DNA from: Stichopus chloronotus
Lineage: Eukaryota; Echinodermata; Holothuroidea; Aspidochirotida; Stichopodidae
NCBI GenBank assembly: GCA_021234535.1
Contig: CM037833.1
Span: 27,738,878 to 27,802,877, forward strand
Reading direction: 5' to 3'
Length of the DNA: 64,000 bases
In this document: piece by piece, positions 46,659 to 59,411 of the stretch
Layout of the letters: every line of letters begins with the position of its first letter
Numbering within the stretch: position 1 is the first letter of the stretch
Notes under the pieces: model-generated
The model's input: the letters and a program-made list of their open reading frames with translations, nothing else
Databases searched by the model: none
Told to the model about the DNA's origin: nothing
Program-made: the position numbers and the translations under genes

Positions 46659-47552
46659 TGTGTGATATTCATATACTTCTCCAGTCTCTCTGGTGACAAC
46701 AAACAACCTGTATACATTATTATTGACCCTGGTTTTCAAAGAATTACCAGAAACATTAAAAGAAGCCAAAAAATGACAACCAGAGAGAGAAGAAAGACCC
46801 CCAGGGAGAGGGGAATGACCCCCAGGGAGAGAGTAAACAACAACAACACATTTACCCCTGCCACCACCATACCATAGTATATAAATTAATCCATTCTCTT
46901 CACTGTCTGTTATACTTATTGCTCCTCTGTACTGTTGGTTTGGTGCTATGAATTTATATTCAATATCTCCTCCGTTAATATTACACATTAAAGCTCTTTC
47001 ATAGACGGCTGTAATGATAAACAGTTTGTTATTTTTACTGTCATATCAATGGGGAAGTCTCTTCCTTCTAATTCTTTTAATTTGATTTTATTGATCTGAT
47101 TCAGCCTCCGATCAAACACAATCACATCATTACTGAAATATAAACCAACATAGACTCTCCCATCTCTGGTTGTTGTCATACATCTGGCTTCACCGGTAAA
47201 TTGACGTTGATTGACGAGACGGCCATGTTTTGTATCGTACGATTCTATTGTATTACCACAACACGTTACGAACACAGAATCATCCAGCAGGCAAACAAAC
47301 CGCCGCGATGATAATGAACCTTCAACTTGGGCAAATTCTTTAGAAAAATAAGGCTGAGACGTCATTAATAACGATAAATCTTGAAAACCAGGATCATCCT
47401 GTATAGTAAACAAGTCGACGAAGGTATCGCCTGTGTTGTTGTTACACCCAGATAAAGCCAAACGGCAGCCATCCTGCGGAACGTCCATGTACACGGTGCA
47501 GAAACCAGCTTGTACCGAGAATCTTGTGACTTTTGTAGACTGTACACAGGCA
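46659..47552 (-). CDS. NHL-like beta-propeller exon, one frameshift
   Basis: Acceptor CTTTCACATTAACAG at 47553, donor TATCACACA|GTAAGT at 46658-46657. The protein runs TKVTRFSVQAGFCTVYMDV, DGCRLALSGC, FVCLLDDSVFVTCCGNTIES, ARCMTTTRDGRVYVGLYFSN, then after a frame change KLFIITAVYERALMCN, ISITDSEENGLIYILWY and RLFVVTRETGEVYEYHT. The regular 40-45-residue beta pattern ('G.....v..DG.+yVg', 'GLiyvlw') fits an NHL/TRIM-type six-bladed propeller used for protein or RNA binding. A single base is missing in an A-run at 47032-47036 (five A where six restore the frame), so this is either an assembly error or a recent pseudogene. The phase-0 donor fits the next recognised minus-strand exon, DF0 at 34159. 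Confidence 0.72.
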
Positions 47553-47949
47553 CTGTTAATGTGAAAGACAAAAAGGGAAAAATGTGACCAGGTGTTGAGT
47601 CATGTATCCATGGTAACGAGGAATTTACAAGGTTTCCCGTGTATGACGATTTGACGATGCACATTTGCACAATATATCGTTGCAGGTAGTTCGACCAACG
47701 AATGTAACTAGGGAATAGCAACTAAATCATTATCAAGAATTGTGAGGCAGAATGAAAGAAAATAATCTAAGAATGGGCAAGGTTTAGCTATGTCGTATCC
47801 GTTGAATTTAAGGGCGGGAAAGATCTTTACGGTCAATTAACGGCCTCCAACAGTACAAGTGTTGCAGGCAATATTGTGTTATTTTCAGTAATTGTGACTG
47901 AAAACTAGACCAAGTTGATACTACTTTTTTTTTAACTATATGCGCGTTT

Positions 47950-48001
47950 GTTTTCATTATTACATAAATGTATGCTGATACATTTACGTAATAATGAAAA
48001 C
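47950..48001. other. Perfect-looking hairpin, 23-nt arms, 6-nt loop
   Basis: Left arm GTTTTCATTATTACATAAATG+TA pairs with the right arm TACATTTACGTAATAATGAAAAC over 22 of 23 positions, with loop TGCTGA. Could be a MITE relic, a cruciform site or a small-RNA precursor. Confidence 0.75.
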
Positions 48002-49079
48002 AGGTATTTCATTGATCCTAATTGTATGGTTATTGATCCTAAATAAAATTTCTGCTTTTATCGATTTATTGAGATATGGAAGGATGATAATAACACACAC
48101 CTACAATATAGCTTCAGACAGGATGCTGAGCTTCAGTGAATGATCGAGTGCATTATAAATGGATACCTAAGTATTGATCTTGACAATTTGTTACGACATA
48201 ACATACAAGAGTCTAGAGGGCGACTGCTCTGTATATGAGAGCATCTTCCCTTATTTGCATAGTATTTATAGTTTATATGTTCTGTCATCGATTAAATTGA
48301 CTCAAGTATATTATTTTACTTGAGATGTCTATGATGACGTTGATGCGCGTCACAATGCCTTCTATGAAACGCGGACATAGGTACGAGTGAGATGTACATT
48401 GTACTTTGGAACAAGGCACAAGAGACCGCGTTTTACAAAAGTTATGAAAATGATGGCGCTATGTATGAACGATAAATCCGGAAAGAATGCAAAGTGTTAA
48501 TCCAACAACCATTGTCACTCGGAGGTAGAAGAGGGTAGCCACTTGTCCTAGTCCCAGTGACAGCATAGGCTCTATAGATGCAAAACAGAGAATTCGCTGT
48601 AAACCTATATTTTAAAGCTATATGCCACTTAGACTTTGATATTGTAGATTATCCATGTAAAATATTGAGATGACATAATTTAAAAGGTCGTCGAATGTTT
48701 GTTTATGAGAGGCATGTCAAGGGACATTACAATTACCTGCGTCATAATGTATGTAAGAAAGTATTACTCGTATTAGGAGTATATGAAATACGACATACGG
48801 TAAACCGTACGTACATTTTTTCTAGCATAGACCGAACAATGCAAATTAGGTAATTTCAGGGGATTCATTAAATCGTTGAGTTACAATTTATCAACGTGTC
48901 CTTGTATATACTGAATGCCTTCAAACAAAAATTTCTTAGTTGAAGTTTCATTTAAATTTAAAAACGAAAAATGGTAACAATAAACCACATTTGTACCAGA
49001 CGGTTACCAGTCTGTAAAAGTTTTAGCCTGAAGTCGTAATGAGATTGTAATATTGAAATATTTACATTGTTTGAAATAC

Positions 49080-49132
49080 TGTAAAATGTGTACATACGTT
49101 TACAGGAAGCAAACGTATATACACATTTTACA
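49080..49132. ncRNA. miRNA-like hairpin candidate
   Basis: Arms of 22 nt (TGTAAAATGTGTACATACGT+TT at 49080-49101 and the inverse at 49111-49132, one mismatch) with a 9-nt loop ACAGGAAGC. Arm length and loop suit a microRNA, but the near-perfect pairing and short loop also suit a transposon relic. No expression data are available. Confidence 0.25.
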
Positions 49133-50265
49133 ATATTTATGGACATATTTTATTTACAAGCATTGAAATATTTATCACAAAGCAAAAACTATTTGCAATG
49201 CTTCGACATAGGTTTTATGTTTGTCTATTTACAACTGAACTACATGCACAAAGAAAAGTAAAGAATTTAGTATAAACAGCTCACAGTTGCCTCATAAAGT
49301 CGGAGATACAGAAAAAAAAGTCAGAGAAGTCAAATGTATGAGACGTATGGTAGGTCGTTTTACTATATTAAATAGTGAGATTCACAACCATGTTTTCAGG
49401 AAGATAAAAGAAGAGAATAAAGATAGGTAGGCCTACACAAAATCAAGACATTATAAAAAAGAAAGTGTTATCGCTTAATAAAAAAAAAACTATTCCAAAT
49501 GATGGCGCTAGTACACAAAGAAAACTTTGATAAGTGCTAGATTTTCTCAACAACACAGGCTAACCGAGCAGTTAGTTGTGGGTTTTATTCAAATCATATT
49601 TTATGCAGAACTGAAGAGTGTGACAATTAGACACGTGACATTGGAATTGAAACTTAGATTTATCAGACCATAAAATTACGTTCTGAAAATGAATTACGTT
49701 CAGTTTGACTCCCTATTATTAAACCCCATGCGTATGTTCAGGTCGCTTCATGAATCATTGTACTAGGACAGGATTGTACTATTAGTAATGTTATAAAAAG
49801 AGGAAAGGCCGTGTGTCTTACAGTTAGATGTCTAATGTCCTTATCGCAGTTAAACACCCCATCCGCGTGCTTTCCGGCTTTCCTTTTTTTTTAAAGGGTT
49901 GTTAAGCCAAAGGTTTTGTTGCTCTATACTCTTCAAACCGATAATGGTAACCGTTGTTTCGGGCTTTACTTTTGTAGTGTAAAAAGTCGGTGAAGACTTA
50001 AGCTGTAATTGGTTAACGTTAAAGGCCCAGATTGAGCTTTCTCTTGTAAAACACATATCTGACTTCTCTATTCCATGAAATTTATAGGTGAATAAACTTT
50101 ATGAGTCTGTTATTGTTTGTTTTTTTCTCTAGATGTATAATTTCTTTCATTTTCCTCCTTAGTTTGTATTGCAAGTCAATTATCAGGAATGCAATGACCT
50201 CGATTTTTTTAAACTTTAAAAATCACCAATTTGACCTAACGTGAATGTTCCTCTTTGTATTCCAG

Positions 50266-50404
50266 CCAGGAAGCCACTGGTGGCCCACGGGTGGACAATC
50301 AGCGGCAAATACGCAGCGGAAAATCGCTTCCTTCCCAACGTCAACACGACGTCGGCCTATCAGCAGTGTGCCAACATGGGCTTTTCAGTGGCGGTCCGTC
50401 CTCT
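50266..50404 (+). CDS. Isolated plus-strand exon, unknown protein
   Basis: 139 nt between a textbook acceptor (TCTTTGTATTCCAG) and donor (CCTCT|GTAAGT). The frame codes RKPLVAHGWTISGKYAAENR, FLPNVNTTSAYQQCANMG and FSVAVRP. Its GC content and GC-ending codons stand far above the AT-rich surroundings, as expected for a constrained exon. It has a lone cysteine and two tryptophan/tyrosine-rich strands; I do not recognise the family. Neighbouring exons were not found within the window, so the gene has long introns or most of it lies elsewhere. Confidence 0.6.
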
Positions 50405-53080
50405 GTAAGTCGGCGGAATGTCACACTCAGTAATAGAGCAGGTTTATCACTAGTGGACCATACGTAAGGGGACATGGAGTGGTACCCCACCAGTGGTGCA
50501 GGATACTGTATACCGCCAGTGCGTCGAAGCCGGCAAGCCGATGTGAGAATTGTACTTTTAGTTATAGCATGTAAATTTAGCAGACCGTTCATTATGTAAG
50601 CTCGTTAAACTACGTTTTTTTATAACATGTTCAAACCAAAGTGCGAATCAGTTGGTTACAATGGTCATGATTAATTCGTGCCATTGAGCCCGTCTTTGGG
50701 TCAACATCAGCAGGCTTGCTTGGTAAATCGTGCACATCGTATATTGTTAAACAAGAAGAGGGGGGAAATTAATGTGCTTCATCTTCTTGTTTTGCTACAC
50801 TTACGAGTCATTTTTGGATGCCATGTTACTTGATACACTGAGATGAAGATGGTCTGGACGAAGAAGATGTTGCCTAAACAGAAAATCGAAATAAAAGTAA
50901 AGACATTCAGGAACACTGATGGGCATGAATAAATTGATTTTTTTTTTACTTTATTACAATCGAATTGCTTGGTTAGTCTATTTCATTGTGAAAGAGAGAA
51001 TGATTGTTAGTAATTTTTGTGTTTAGAGAGTACGTCATTAAAATAATTCACGTTGGTAATTAGTGTCTAGGATTATCTTTGGTAATTTCTACAATCATCA
51101 TATTTCAGTTAATTAGGTACGGTAGGTTCAATTAAGAATACATTATCAGTCCCTTTCAGTTTGCGTTTGACACATTTTTTCAACAAAGTGAATTTAAAAT
51201 CACCGATGTTAGATGCATTGAAGAGACATTTCAATATTCACTGTGTAGGATTGATTTAACCAAATCAAGTGTAATTTTGGCTTCAGAAGTTTGATATATA
51301 TTTCATATATTGGATCAGTGGTTAGGATCATATCCGGTGATATTGGAATGTCAGTAAATTTCGACTGGGCGATATCTTCGGATATGTGAAAATATTATTG
51401 TAATTCAGTTTTCTACCAAGCAGTACATGCATTACTGGAACCAATATGTATTTCGTCGTAATAGGAAAAAAAATATGAAAGTCACATACATGCAATTCTG
51501 TTTACATGAGTGATAAAAATATTACACCAGATTCAAACTATATCAAAGACAATTTACATGAAACGACGTAAAGCAGAGAATGTGCTAAGCAGTAGCAAAC
51601 CAAGGAAAAAGAAGACAATTAATAATGGTAAGAAATAGGAGTTAATTCTCCTATATATGTAAGAGATAAAAAGAATCAATATGAACCCTGTAAGCTATAA
51701 CAGGTAATGGCGGGAACTGAATGCAAATAACATCTCATCACGTGGTCATATCTGGTGATATGAAAGTCAACAAAACTTACTTGTGTTTAAATGTTTCATA
51801 TGCCCAGGTTCCTTATCTGTTGACCTTTAGTACACTGGCCACTCTCTGTTACCTTACACATACACGTTATTCTGAAATTAGGGTTGGGGTTTGGGGGTTC
51901 ACAGTCTTGGAATGACTGCCCTAGCGACGGATATCTTACGTAACTTAGTAACACAGCGAGAGGAACGCGACAACAGAAGGAAGTCCAGAGAGAGATTCCA
52001 GCTTTGATTTGATCAGAGTTCCATTTATTGTTTGATTTGACTGGCACACACACAAATTAATTTGAATTATTTGACGATGATGATTGAAAGAGAGAAACGA
52101 ACGAATGGAGAAAGTTTACATTACAATGGTGACACAGGCCTACGCAGTACACAAGAGAAAAGAACGTTGACCGTTCGACACCCAGAGAGCCAGTGTCAGT
52201 GCCGAAATCGATGGATCGACCCACGCCGAACTGCTAAGGGTCACGGGATAGATTGCTGACATTCACCAATCACAGGTCAAATGGTTGACGTACGTAATGA
52301 AGTGAGACGGTTGCCATTTGTGATCTACCAATCAGCAAAGTATTGCGCAACCTTTCTGAGAACAGGGTCTAAGTTTACTATTTTTAAGTATTGCCTTGTC
52401 TGATCTGACTGTCTGAGGGGAATAAAGAAAAAGTTAAACAAATGTGGGGTAAACACCGGAAGGCTGAACTTTGTATGACCTTTTTGCGTACGGTGGGGTA
52501 GAATGACCATCTCTATACAACATTACAACAGAACAATTTCTTGTATACGTCACAGCAACAAACATATACGGCCTTTGCAATTAATCTATTCAACTTCACT
52601 GTGCAGCGTTATCATTACTATCACAAATTAGTAATCTTTGATTTTCGTTTATTTCATTGTGAACGATGACAGGTTACAATATGTTAGGAGATGGATAAAG
52701 TATGGGATTAACTTTCTTATGTTGCAATGTAATTTTTAGTCAAAACACGCCTTTTTCCTTAAATTCCATGGTGCTAACTCTAGCGTTAGTTCCTTCCCTA
52801 TAAGTTACGCGGCCCACCTGAACCCCTCATCCACACACACGCACACCTACACGCACACACACACTTCTTTCGCACTGATTACGTCACTGGTGATACCTGA
52901 CAAACTCAGGATGGTAGGTGCGGCGATTTTGTGATAACACTAGCTTTAGCAAAGATAGTGTACTAGTTCATACTCACGGTTTACGAGAGTCAATTGAGAC
53001 TGCGATGAAATCAGGTCTGGTTTGGTTCAAGAAGAGATGTCTGAAGAGATAAGCGATTGATAAATTTCTTATATTACTAT
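50405..53080. other. Non-coding interval, nothing recognised
   Basis: AT-rich with short frames on both strands (51721-52259, 51796-52053) lacking domains. A CA-rich run lies at about 52833-52864. No splice-supported exon was seen. Confidence 0.5.
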
Positions 53081-53087
53081 TATTAAG

Positions 53088-53990
53088 TAATCAATCAATG
53101 GAGAATAACCTGCACGCTATTGAGAAGAAACGAAAAGAATGCAACAAAACATGACGAGATTATGATGACGTATGAAGAGAGAAATATGATACGATAACAG
53201 TATACAGACGATGAGTGTAATGGAGTTATAACTGAACCGTTTGAAGGAATATCAATCAATGGATACTAACCTGATGCTTATGAGGAGAAGAAAAGAGTGT
53301 AGCGAAATAGGATGAAATACTGATAAACAAAGATTTGATAAACAGAGAAGAAGAGAGCAGTATACGCTAACGGTATATAGACGGTGAATGAAATGGACGG
53401 TAACACAGACTGGTATAAAACAGAATGGCACAACTTTCGATATGGACTAGCACGTTATATACCAATAGACAAACAACGCCCAGTTAGTGATGCCTTTGTC
53501 CTGTACCACGTGCTGTCTTTATACTTTGACCTATTCGTGATCATATGATGCAAAGCCCACCAGTTATTTACCAGTAGAACGTTTTATAGAATGAAAGCGG
53601 ATGTACTGTTTGACGATTACCAGAGAGAATTTCCTTCATTACTTCCTCCTTTACTTGAGAAGAAGTGACTGTACAGTAGTGGTAACATTAAAGTATAGCA
53701 ATGGGTATTTGTCCGTGGTATGTATCATTATGGTGTAAAGTAGAATGAAAGTGCAGAATGGAACAATTCAATATGGACTATAGCATATCATACCAATAGA
53801 CAAACGACGCCCATGTAGTTTTGACTTTCTCCTGTACTTTAATAAAAGCGGGGTTCTGTAATGCAGTAACCGAGAGAAAAATCCCTGCAATTGCTACATA
53901 CCAAGTAGGAGTAACTGTGCAGTAGACCTTTAAGTTTAGCAATAGTTATTTGTCCTCGGTATGTATCAATATGGTGTCAAGTGCAATGCC
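53088..53990. repeat. Two nested imperfect tandem duplications (~163 bp and ~330 bp)
   Basis: ATCAATCAATGGA..AACCTG..G(C/A)T(A/T)TTGAG at 53088 recurs at 53252, followed in both copies by GTATA(C/T)AGACG(A/G)TGA. A second pair starts CAGAATGG(C/A)ACAA (53423 and 53754) and includes ATACCAATAGACAAAC(A/G)ACG and GGTATGTATCA(T/A)TATGGTGT (53717 and 53958). The region is non-coding. Confidence 0.8.
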
Positions 53991-54497
53991 TTATATATGT
54001 TTTTTTTTTTTTAATTTAAACTACAGTTGAATGTTTTGATTTGTGATATAACTAGTATGTTATGCCCTGAAAACGAGAAAATCCACATACCAACGCCCCT
54101 TCACAATGGGAGCTTCAACTCTCCAGCACGTCCTTTTAAGGACTTAATATTTTCCAGCTGTGTATAATTATCTGATTATTTTTAACTGGGAGCAACCTCA
54201 TGTTTGCGCACACATAAATCTTCAAACCAAGATAACCACCAAATGGGCACTTGATGTCCACCTGTAGATATTCAAAACACACCCGCTACAAAACACCTGT
54301 AACAAAGCAAACACAAAGAACTTAATGGCTTGTACCTCCTTAATTCAGTCGAAGTATATAGCAGCTAACGAGCCTGATGTTAAATCACGAGAGAAATTTA
54401 GGAGTGCTTTTGCTTACTGCCTAGTTAAATCGATTCGATTCTCATTTTATAATGCTCTGTTTTACATCGAGCACTTTACCTTGAATTAAGTGCAATC

Positions 54498-54499
54498 AT

Positions 54500-54555
<56 letters not shown>

Positions 54556-54556
54556 G
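54498..54556. repeat. (ATC)n microsatellite, about 19 units
   Basis: Uninterrupted CAT/ATC repeat. The poly-His plus frame and poly-Met minus frame over it are artefacts. Confidence 0.97.
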
Positions 54557-54559
54557 TCG

Positions 54560-57320
54560 TTTGTTACTATTGCTGTAAGCAGGAAAGCAGCTACGTCAAT
54601 CAACATTTTAACTTTGCAAAACAAAAAAAGGGAATCTGGAAGCAGTTGAGGCTGCTTAGTTTCAATGTATAAGGTCCTTGGTATCCGGCATGCTACCATG
54701 AAGCAGTCAGATACGAACAAATAATGCAGATTGTGGTGGTGCTCCATCAAGGAACTTTTACCATAGAGTAAATTAGAAAACCTTAAGATGGTTCTACAGA
54801 CGATCTTCGGACTTTATATCAATAGTAGTTTTCTTCACCTCAAACATTTACGGATCACTTTCTGTTGTTTATACTTCAGCAAAATTCACTACCCATGCAA
54901 TTTTTACTTTGCTTCATGTCATCACGTAGGTCAGTCAACAGACGCTGCAAATCAGCCGTTTTGTTTCAAGAGCATCTTCCGAAGTCGGTATCACTGATTT
55001 TACTTCAACGACATCCCATACCTCCATAATTTTCATACGGTGTAAGTAGCTAATGGCACCCTAAGCCGTACTTGTCCTTACTGATTGACTTTATCACACT
55101 GGAGAAAATTTAGTAGAATTCCCCAAGAATTAAAGTTCCTTCTTCTCTCTCCTCCATTGTTATCATGATTGTTATTTTTCCTTGACTATACCTCCAAGCT
55201 TCATCATAGGTGTCCCACTTCAAGGAGAAAAAGCTTAAAGAGCCGACATACAATAGCACACCAAGTTAGCTTAGACCACGATGATAAGAAACTTAGGGGT
55301 CTTCTACATTCGTAGTAGGCTATTACACTTATTTTGGTGATTCCCTATTAGTTCCCTCCCTTTTCGTCTTTTTAATCCTTTTTTTTGGTGAACACGAAAC
55401 TGTGTAAGACAAGCTTGAACTGCAAGGAATCAGATGCAACCTTGTCCAGTCAACCTTGGCCAAAAACTAAACTGATGGAGTTCACAGAATTATTTGGTCC
55501 AACAAACAGGAAGGAAGGATTGCTATGACAGAAGTCAACTCAATATTTCTGATTACCACTCCCACCACATGCCGGTCCTCCGGCAGAAATCAGGTCAAAA
55601 CTGATTTGTTCGGCAGATTAAATCCTTACTAAAGTCATATCAACTACGTAACCTTAAGTGTGCTACTCTTCCACACTTTTTTATGGCTATTGATTAATAG
55701 ACGTTTAACTTTTAAAAGTACATTAAGTGCTTAATAAATTAACATATACAATTGTCAGAAAGGCCTACTTTCTGAGTATGCTTCACTGTTGGGATTTCCC
55801 CAATTGTCCTGTTAGTTCGAAAAATCGAGTTAAAATTAACGCTTATATGAAAGTCCCAAACGTCGCTCCATCACTATTTGCGACATTATCATTACCCCAT
55901 TACGATCTTGAAGTCTATTACAGTCGAATTCTTTATCAGACGTTAGACCCAAAGTGCTTCGTAAATACATTTGTTGAACACGGTCGATTATCAGCAAGAA
56001 TTCAGGCTTCGATTTACAACACCATTAGACAATGCATATCTAGCTCGAAAAGGATGATGATTTTCACAGTAAAATACAAACACAATTTCTCCGGGAAGAG
56101 AAATAATCTCATCGTTAATTCAAAGATCCCAGGATACGTATCTCAAGATAAAAGATTATCCAAAGATACTACATCATCTTGAGGTTCTTGAAACCTGTAA
56201 CCAAAATTAATAATCTAACTATTTCGAGATAATTATCCTAAGATGTATCCCTAACGTAATATAAAATATCGAGACAATAAAAAGTCTGGATATAAGAAGT
56301 ATCTCGAGATAACCTAAATATGATTGTCTCGATATCTTTGCATTATATGGAACTGATTGTCCAGCATTACGCACCCACCATATTGCATAGCATGAGAAGC
56401 CTATGGCAAACTATGTTATATTGTCAAAGTGAATATTCTCATTAAAGAGGCTCATTGACTTGTTTAGTGAAATTCACTAAATTGTTCTAAACCTGTCTCC
56501 TGAGACCTGAATTTTTTTGTTTTTGTTTTTTCAGATAATAATGAAAAATGGTAAGATTAAGCGGATCCCAATGTGTTACATACAAAGGAGCATTAATGGG
56601 GGAATGATTGACGATTCAACTTCATCTCTGAAAATTCGTGACCAGACACTTTTCACATCCAGTGAAAATTCATATGAACCCAATTAACACAAGTCAGGAT
56701 AAAACAATAAAAACGTTTGGCAATTTTTTATAATTATTGGATGTGAAACTTGATTAGTTTGTTATTTCTTAACATTTAAACTTTATGTTCAAAGAGATTT
56801 CCACCTCTTTGAACATGAATAGACAATTAAATATTAAATCTGAACAGATGAAAAGGGATTGAGGTATAAGCTGGATTTTAACTATCGTCATGTGTTTGTA
56901 CCCTTCAAAATCCTCACAAATTTATTGATATCAACTTTTATGAGCTTCTGTAAGGCAATCGTGTCTCTTTTGCAGGATTATCCTCAGATTTCATTACAGA
57001 ATAGTGAGTCTAAATGTGAGGATTAGGCGTAGCTTAAAAGATCTTTTAAGACCTTCACGTGTAGTGCACACTGGATTAAAGGGGGATTTCCTCACTTTTA
57101 TTTCACCATGAATATGTTTTGTAATACTAAAAAGGAAAATGTATCCCTATGATTCCCAACTTGCTCGATGAAGGCTGCAGTGTCTTATAAACTACGAACA
57201 TTTTCGTTGAATTTTGTAAATTACTGATTGTGCAACGGTCAGTGGCCAGTGAATATCTATTTGACGCACATTTTTGTATAAGAAGAAACACATTTTGAGT
57301 ATGTTTTAATAAAGTGCATG
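54560..57320. other. Non-coding interval with TATCTCGAGATA-type palindromes
   Basis: No recognised exon. A 151-codon plus frame (55727-56182) has no domain, signal peptide or splice support and I treat it as uncertain. From 56130 to 56340 the words TATCTCAAGATA, TTTCGAGATAA, TATCGAGACA and TATCTCGAGATAA recur. A 12-bp hairpin (ATGTTCAAAGAG / CTCTTTGAACAT) lies at 56785-56816. Confidence 0.45.
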
Positions 57321-57326
57321 TAATAC

Positions 57327-57396
57327 CTATCTTTAGAAGAAGACCTACATGTCTTGACTACTTTAAGAAGCTCTTCTTTACGTGGTATCATGTAAT
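57327..57396 (-). CDS. Candidate small exon, unknown gene
   Basis: 70 nt between acceptor TTTTTTTTCTTACAG and donor AAAGATAG|GTATTA, phase 1 in and 2 out. It codes YMIPRKEELLKVVKTCRSS and KDR, a plausible short helix. The strong acceptor is the main support. It may join the candidates at 58981-59642 on the same strand, but I could not link them in frame. Confidence 0.35.
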
Positions 57397-58877
57397 CTGT
57401 AAGAAAAAAAAATGCAATTTCCTTAAAGTGAACACCGTTCCGCGATCTTGGAAAGTCTTTGTAAGTTGCTGTACTGAATTGAGATGAATAAAGGTGCAGT
57501 ATAAATTGGCACTGAATTTTAAATGTCGAAATATGGAATTGCCGATCCAACATTTCCGACGAAATTAAAGTAAGGTCATTACGACGAAGGACATATGACG
57601 TTATACACATTATTGTGTTTGATTTCTCGGTATACTGTAAAAAGGTTGTGTCCATATTCCTCTTAACAAAGTGTTCCTTAGAAATACCCAGTCGTTCGAA
57701 AGGTATCTATTCTTTGGTAACGTTTAACGCAAAAACAAGGGCAAAGTGTGACTTTGCCATTTGGTTTTAATCCATTTCACAATTTCTAACAAGGCATACG
57801 GTACCCAACCTGGGAAAAAAGTTTACCCAACTTTATTATAGAGTATACACGTACGGTAGGGTATGCATAGTAACATACGTATGCATTCCTCTACATTCTA
57901 GTTAACTTTATCGTGCTTACAACCTATTAGCAACCTAAGAGATTTAATTTTGTGATATTCATCAAAGTTGAGAAAAGCTCACTATAATTATAGGTTGTAA
58001 TAAGAAGCTATTTGACAAACATGTAGTAAACACAGAGGTGATTTGAAGGCACTATATACTTGGATTTTAACGTTTTTGTTTTATTTTAATTAAAGACTTA
58101 GATTTTTTGCTAATTAAAATAAAAAGTTCCAACTTAAGTGAATAGTATCTCACCACTATTTAGCATAATTATCTATTTGGCTTTGCCCTTAAACCAATGT
58201 CATCTACAATTTCCATCCTGCTAATGAGTATTACAATTCTATACCCTTGAACAAGTACCTAAGTAATAATCTCGACAACTCTATTTATAATTTCTGGAAA
58301 AATGTTTGACTGCAAGTATTAAATAGATAAAAACATTGATTCTTCTTAAATGGTTGACAACTAAGTTGTGTGTGTGAGTGATATAATAAGGAATAATTGA
58401 TAACTTAATGGGAAAATTGTAATTGTGTTATAAGAAAATCATATTTTTAAAATTAAAATTTATATTTACAAACGAACACATGGAAAGATTGTAGAATTCT
58501 TTCAAGAAATAAGTTTCTCACAGATGAACCTTAAGCTATGCTCAAGAACAAGATGATCTAGTTGACCCAAACTTTTAACATTTCATATGATGCATCTGTT
58601 GTTATCAATCGTATGCATATTTTTCTGGGGAGATGAAACATGTTGTGTTTTTTAAGGAGAAAAATGGTGTAACAACAATTAAGCCTATTTAAATGCACAT
58701 CTGGAAAAAAAAAGAAGAAGCTACCTCTGAATGTTTTGAGTGATTTAAGTGAATTTATTTTGCTTTTGTAGTTTAAATTTAGTACGTTCTCCATATATCA
58801 TGAACAAGATACACTATAATCACAGACAAATGATCAAATTGTTGCACATACGTAACTCATCATTTTTCAATTTTAAA

Positions 58878-58916
58878 TCTAAAACACTCATTTGCTTCGC
58901 AATTGAGTGTTTTAGA
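58878..58916. other. 18-bp stem palindrome
   Basis: TCTAAAACACTCATTTGC and GCAATTGAGTGTTTTAGA pair over 17 of 18 positions around a 3-nt loop. Cruciform or transposon relic. Confidence 0.7.
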
Positions 58917-58980
58917 AGAGGTTTTACCATTCACTGCCACATCTACATCCTTGGCGTCTGATTCGAACATTTACATGTTA

Positions 58981-59314
58981 TTATACTACATAAATGTAAG
59001 ATTGACGATTTGTCACGCCATAAACGATTGCCAATTTAAAAATGTCAACATAAAACTGCATCTCATGCGGATCATGGGAACATGAAATACTCTCAATGAT
59101 ATTGGAAAATATATCGTTGCCCACCACTTCCAAATCATTTCTGAGGTTTCCAGCAAACCGGACAGGTTGTTTTGAATAAAGTGCGGACACCCAAACATCA
59201 ACGAAGTATTTTCGTTTCCATCTTTTAAGTTCGAAAACTGGCAATCTAAGTGAAGATGACTTTTTCTCAGACAAGAAAGGAACAGCATGCGCGCATTGCT
59301 ACCAATCCAGAGAT
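58981..59314 (-). CDS. Candidate exon, unknown gene, frame uncertain
   Basis: Strong acceptor TTTCTGTAATACAG at 59315. The more protein-like frame reads AVPFLSEKKSSSLRLPVFEL, RKYFVDVWVSALYSKQPVRF, NLRNDLEVVGNDIFSNIIES and EMQFYVDIFKLAIVYGV, ending at TAA. That frame is closed upstream by a TAG about 14 bases inside the acceptor, while the other open frame has less natural composition. A one-base change or a different acceptor (GATTGGTAG) would explain this. I do not recognise the family. Confidence 0.4.
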
Positions 59315-59411
59315 CTGTATTACAGAAACAGAATAAGATGAAGTAATGCTCTGAACTTGACTGAATTCTTGCTGTATGACTTAACAAAAGTATCTCCAGC
59401 TTGTAACATCA

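Larger units (their letters stand above)
47553..50265. other. Non-coding interval with two hairpins
   Basis: No exon recognised beyond the propeller acceptor, so the 5' part of that gene is missing or lies outside. AT-rich, with short frames only. Two strong inverted repeats (47950-48001 and 49080-49132) are listed separately. Confidence 0.5.

Noticed and set aside
54490..54750. Poly-His and poly-Met ORFs
   Set aside because: Produced by the (ATC)n microsatellite.
55727..56182. 151-codon plus-strand ORF
   Set aside because: No recognisable domain, ordinary AT-rich codon use, no splice support; length alone is not enough in AT-rich non-coding DNA.
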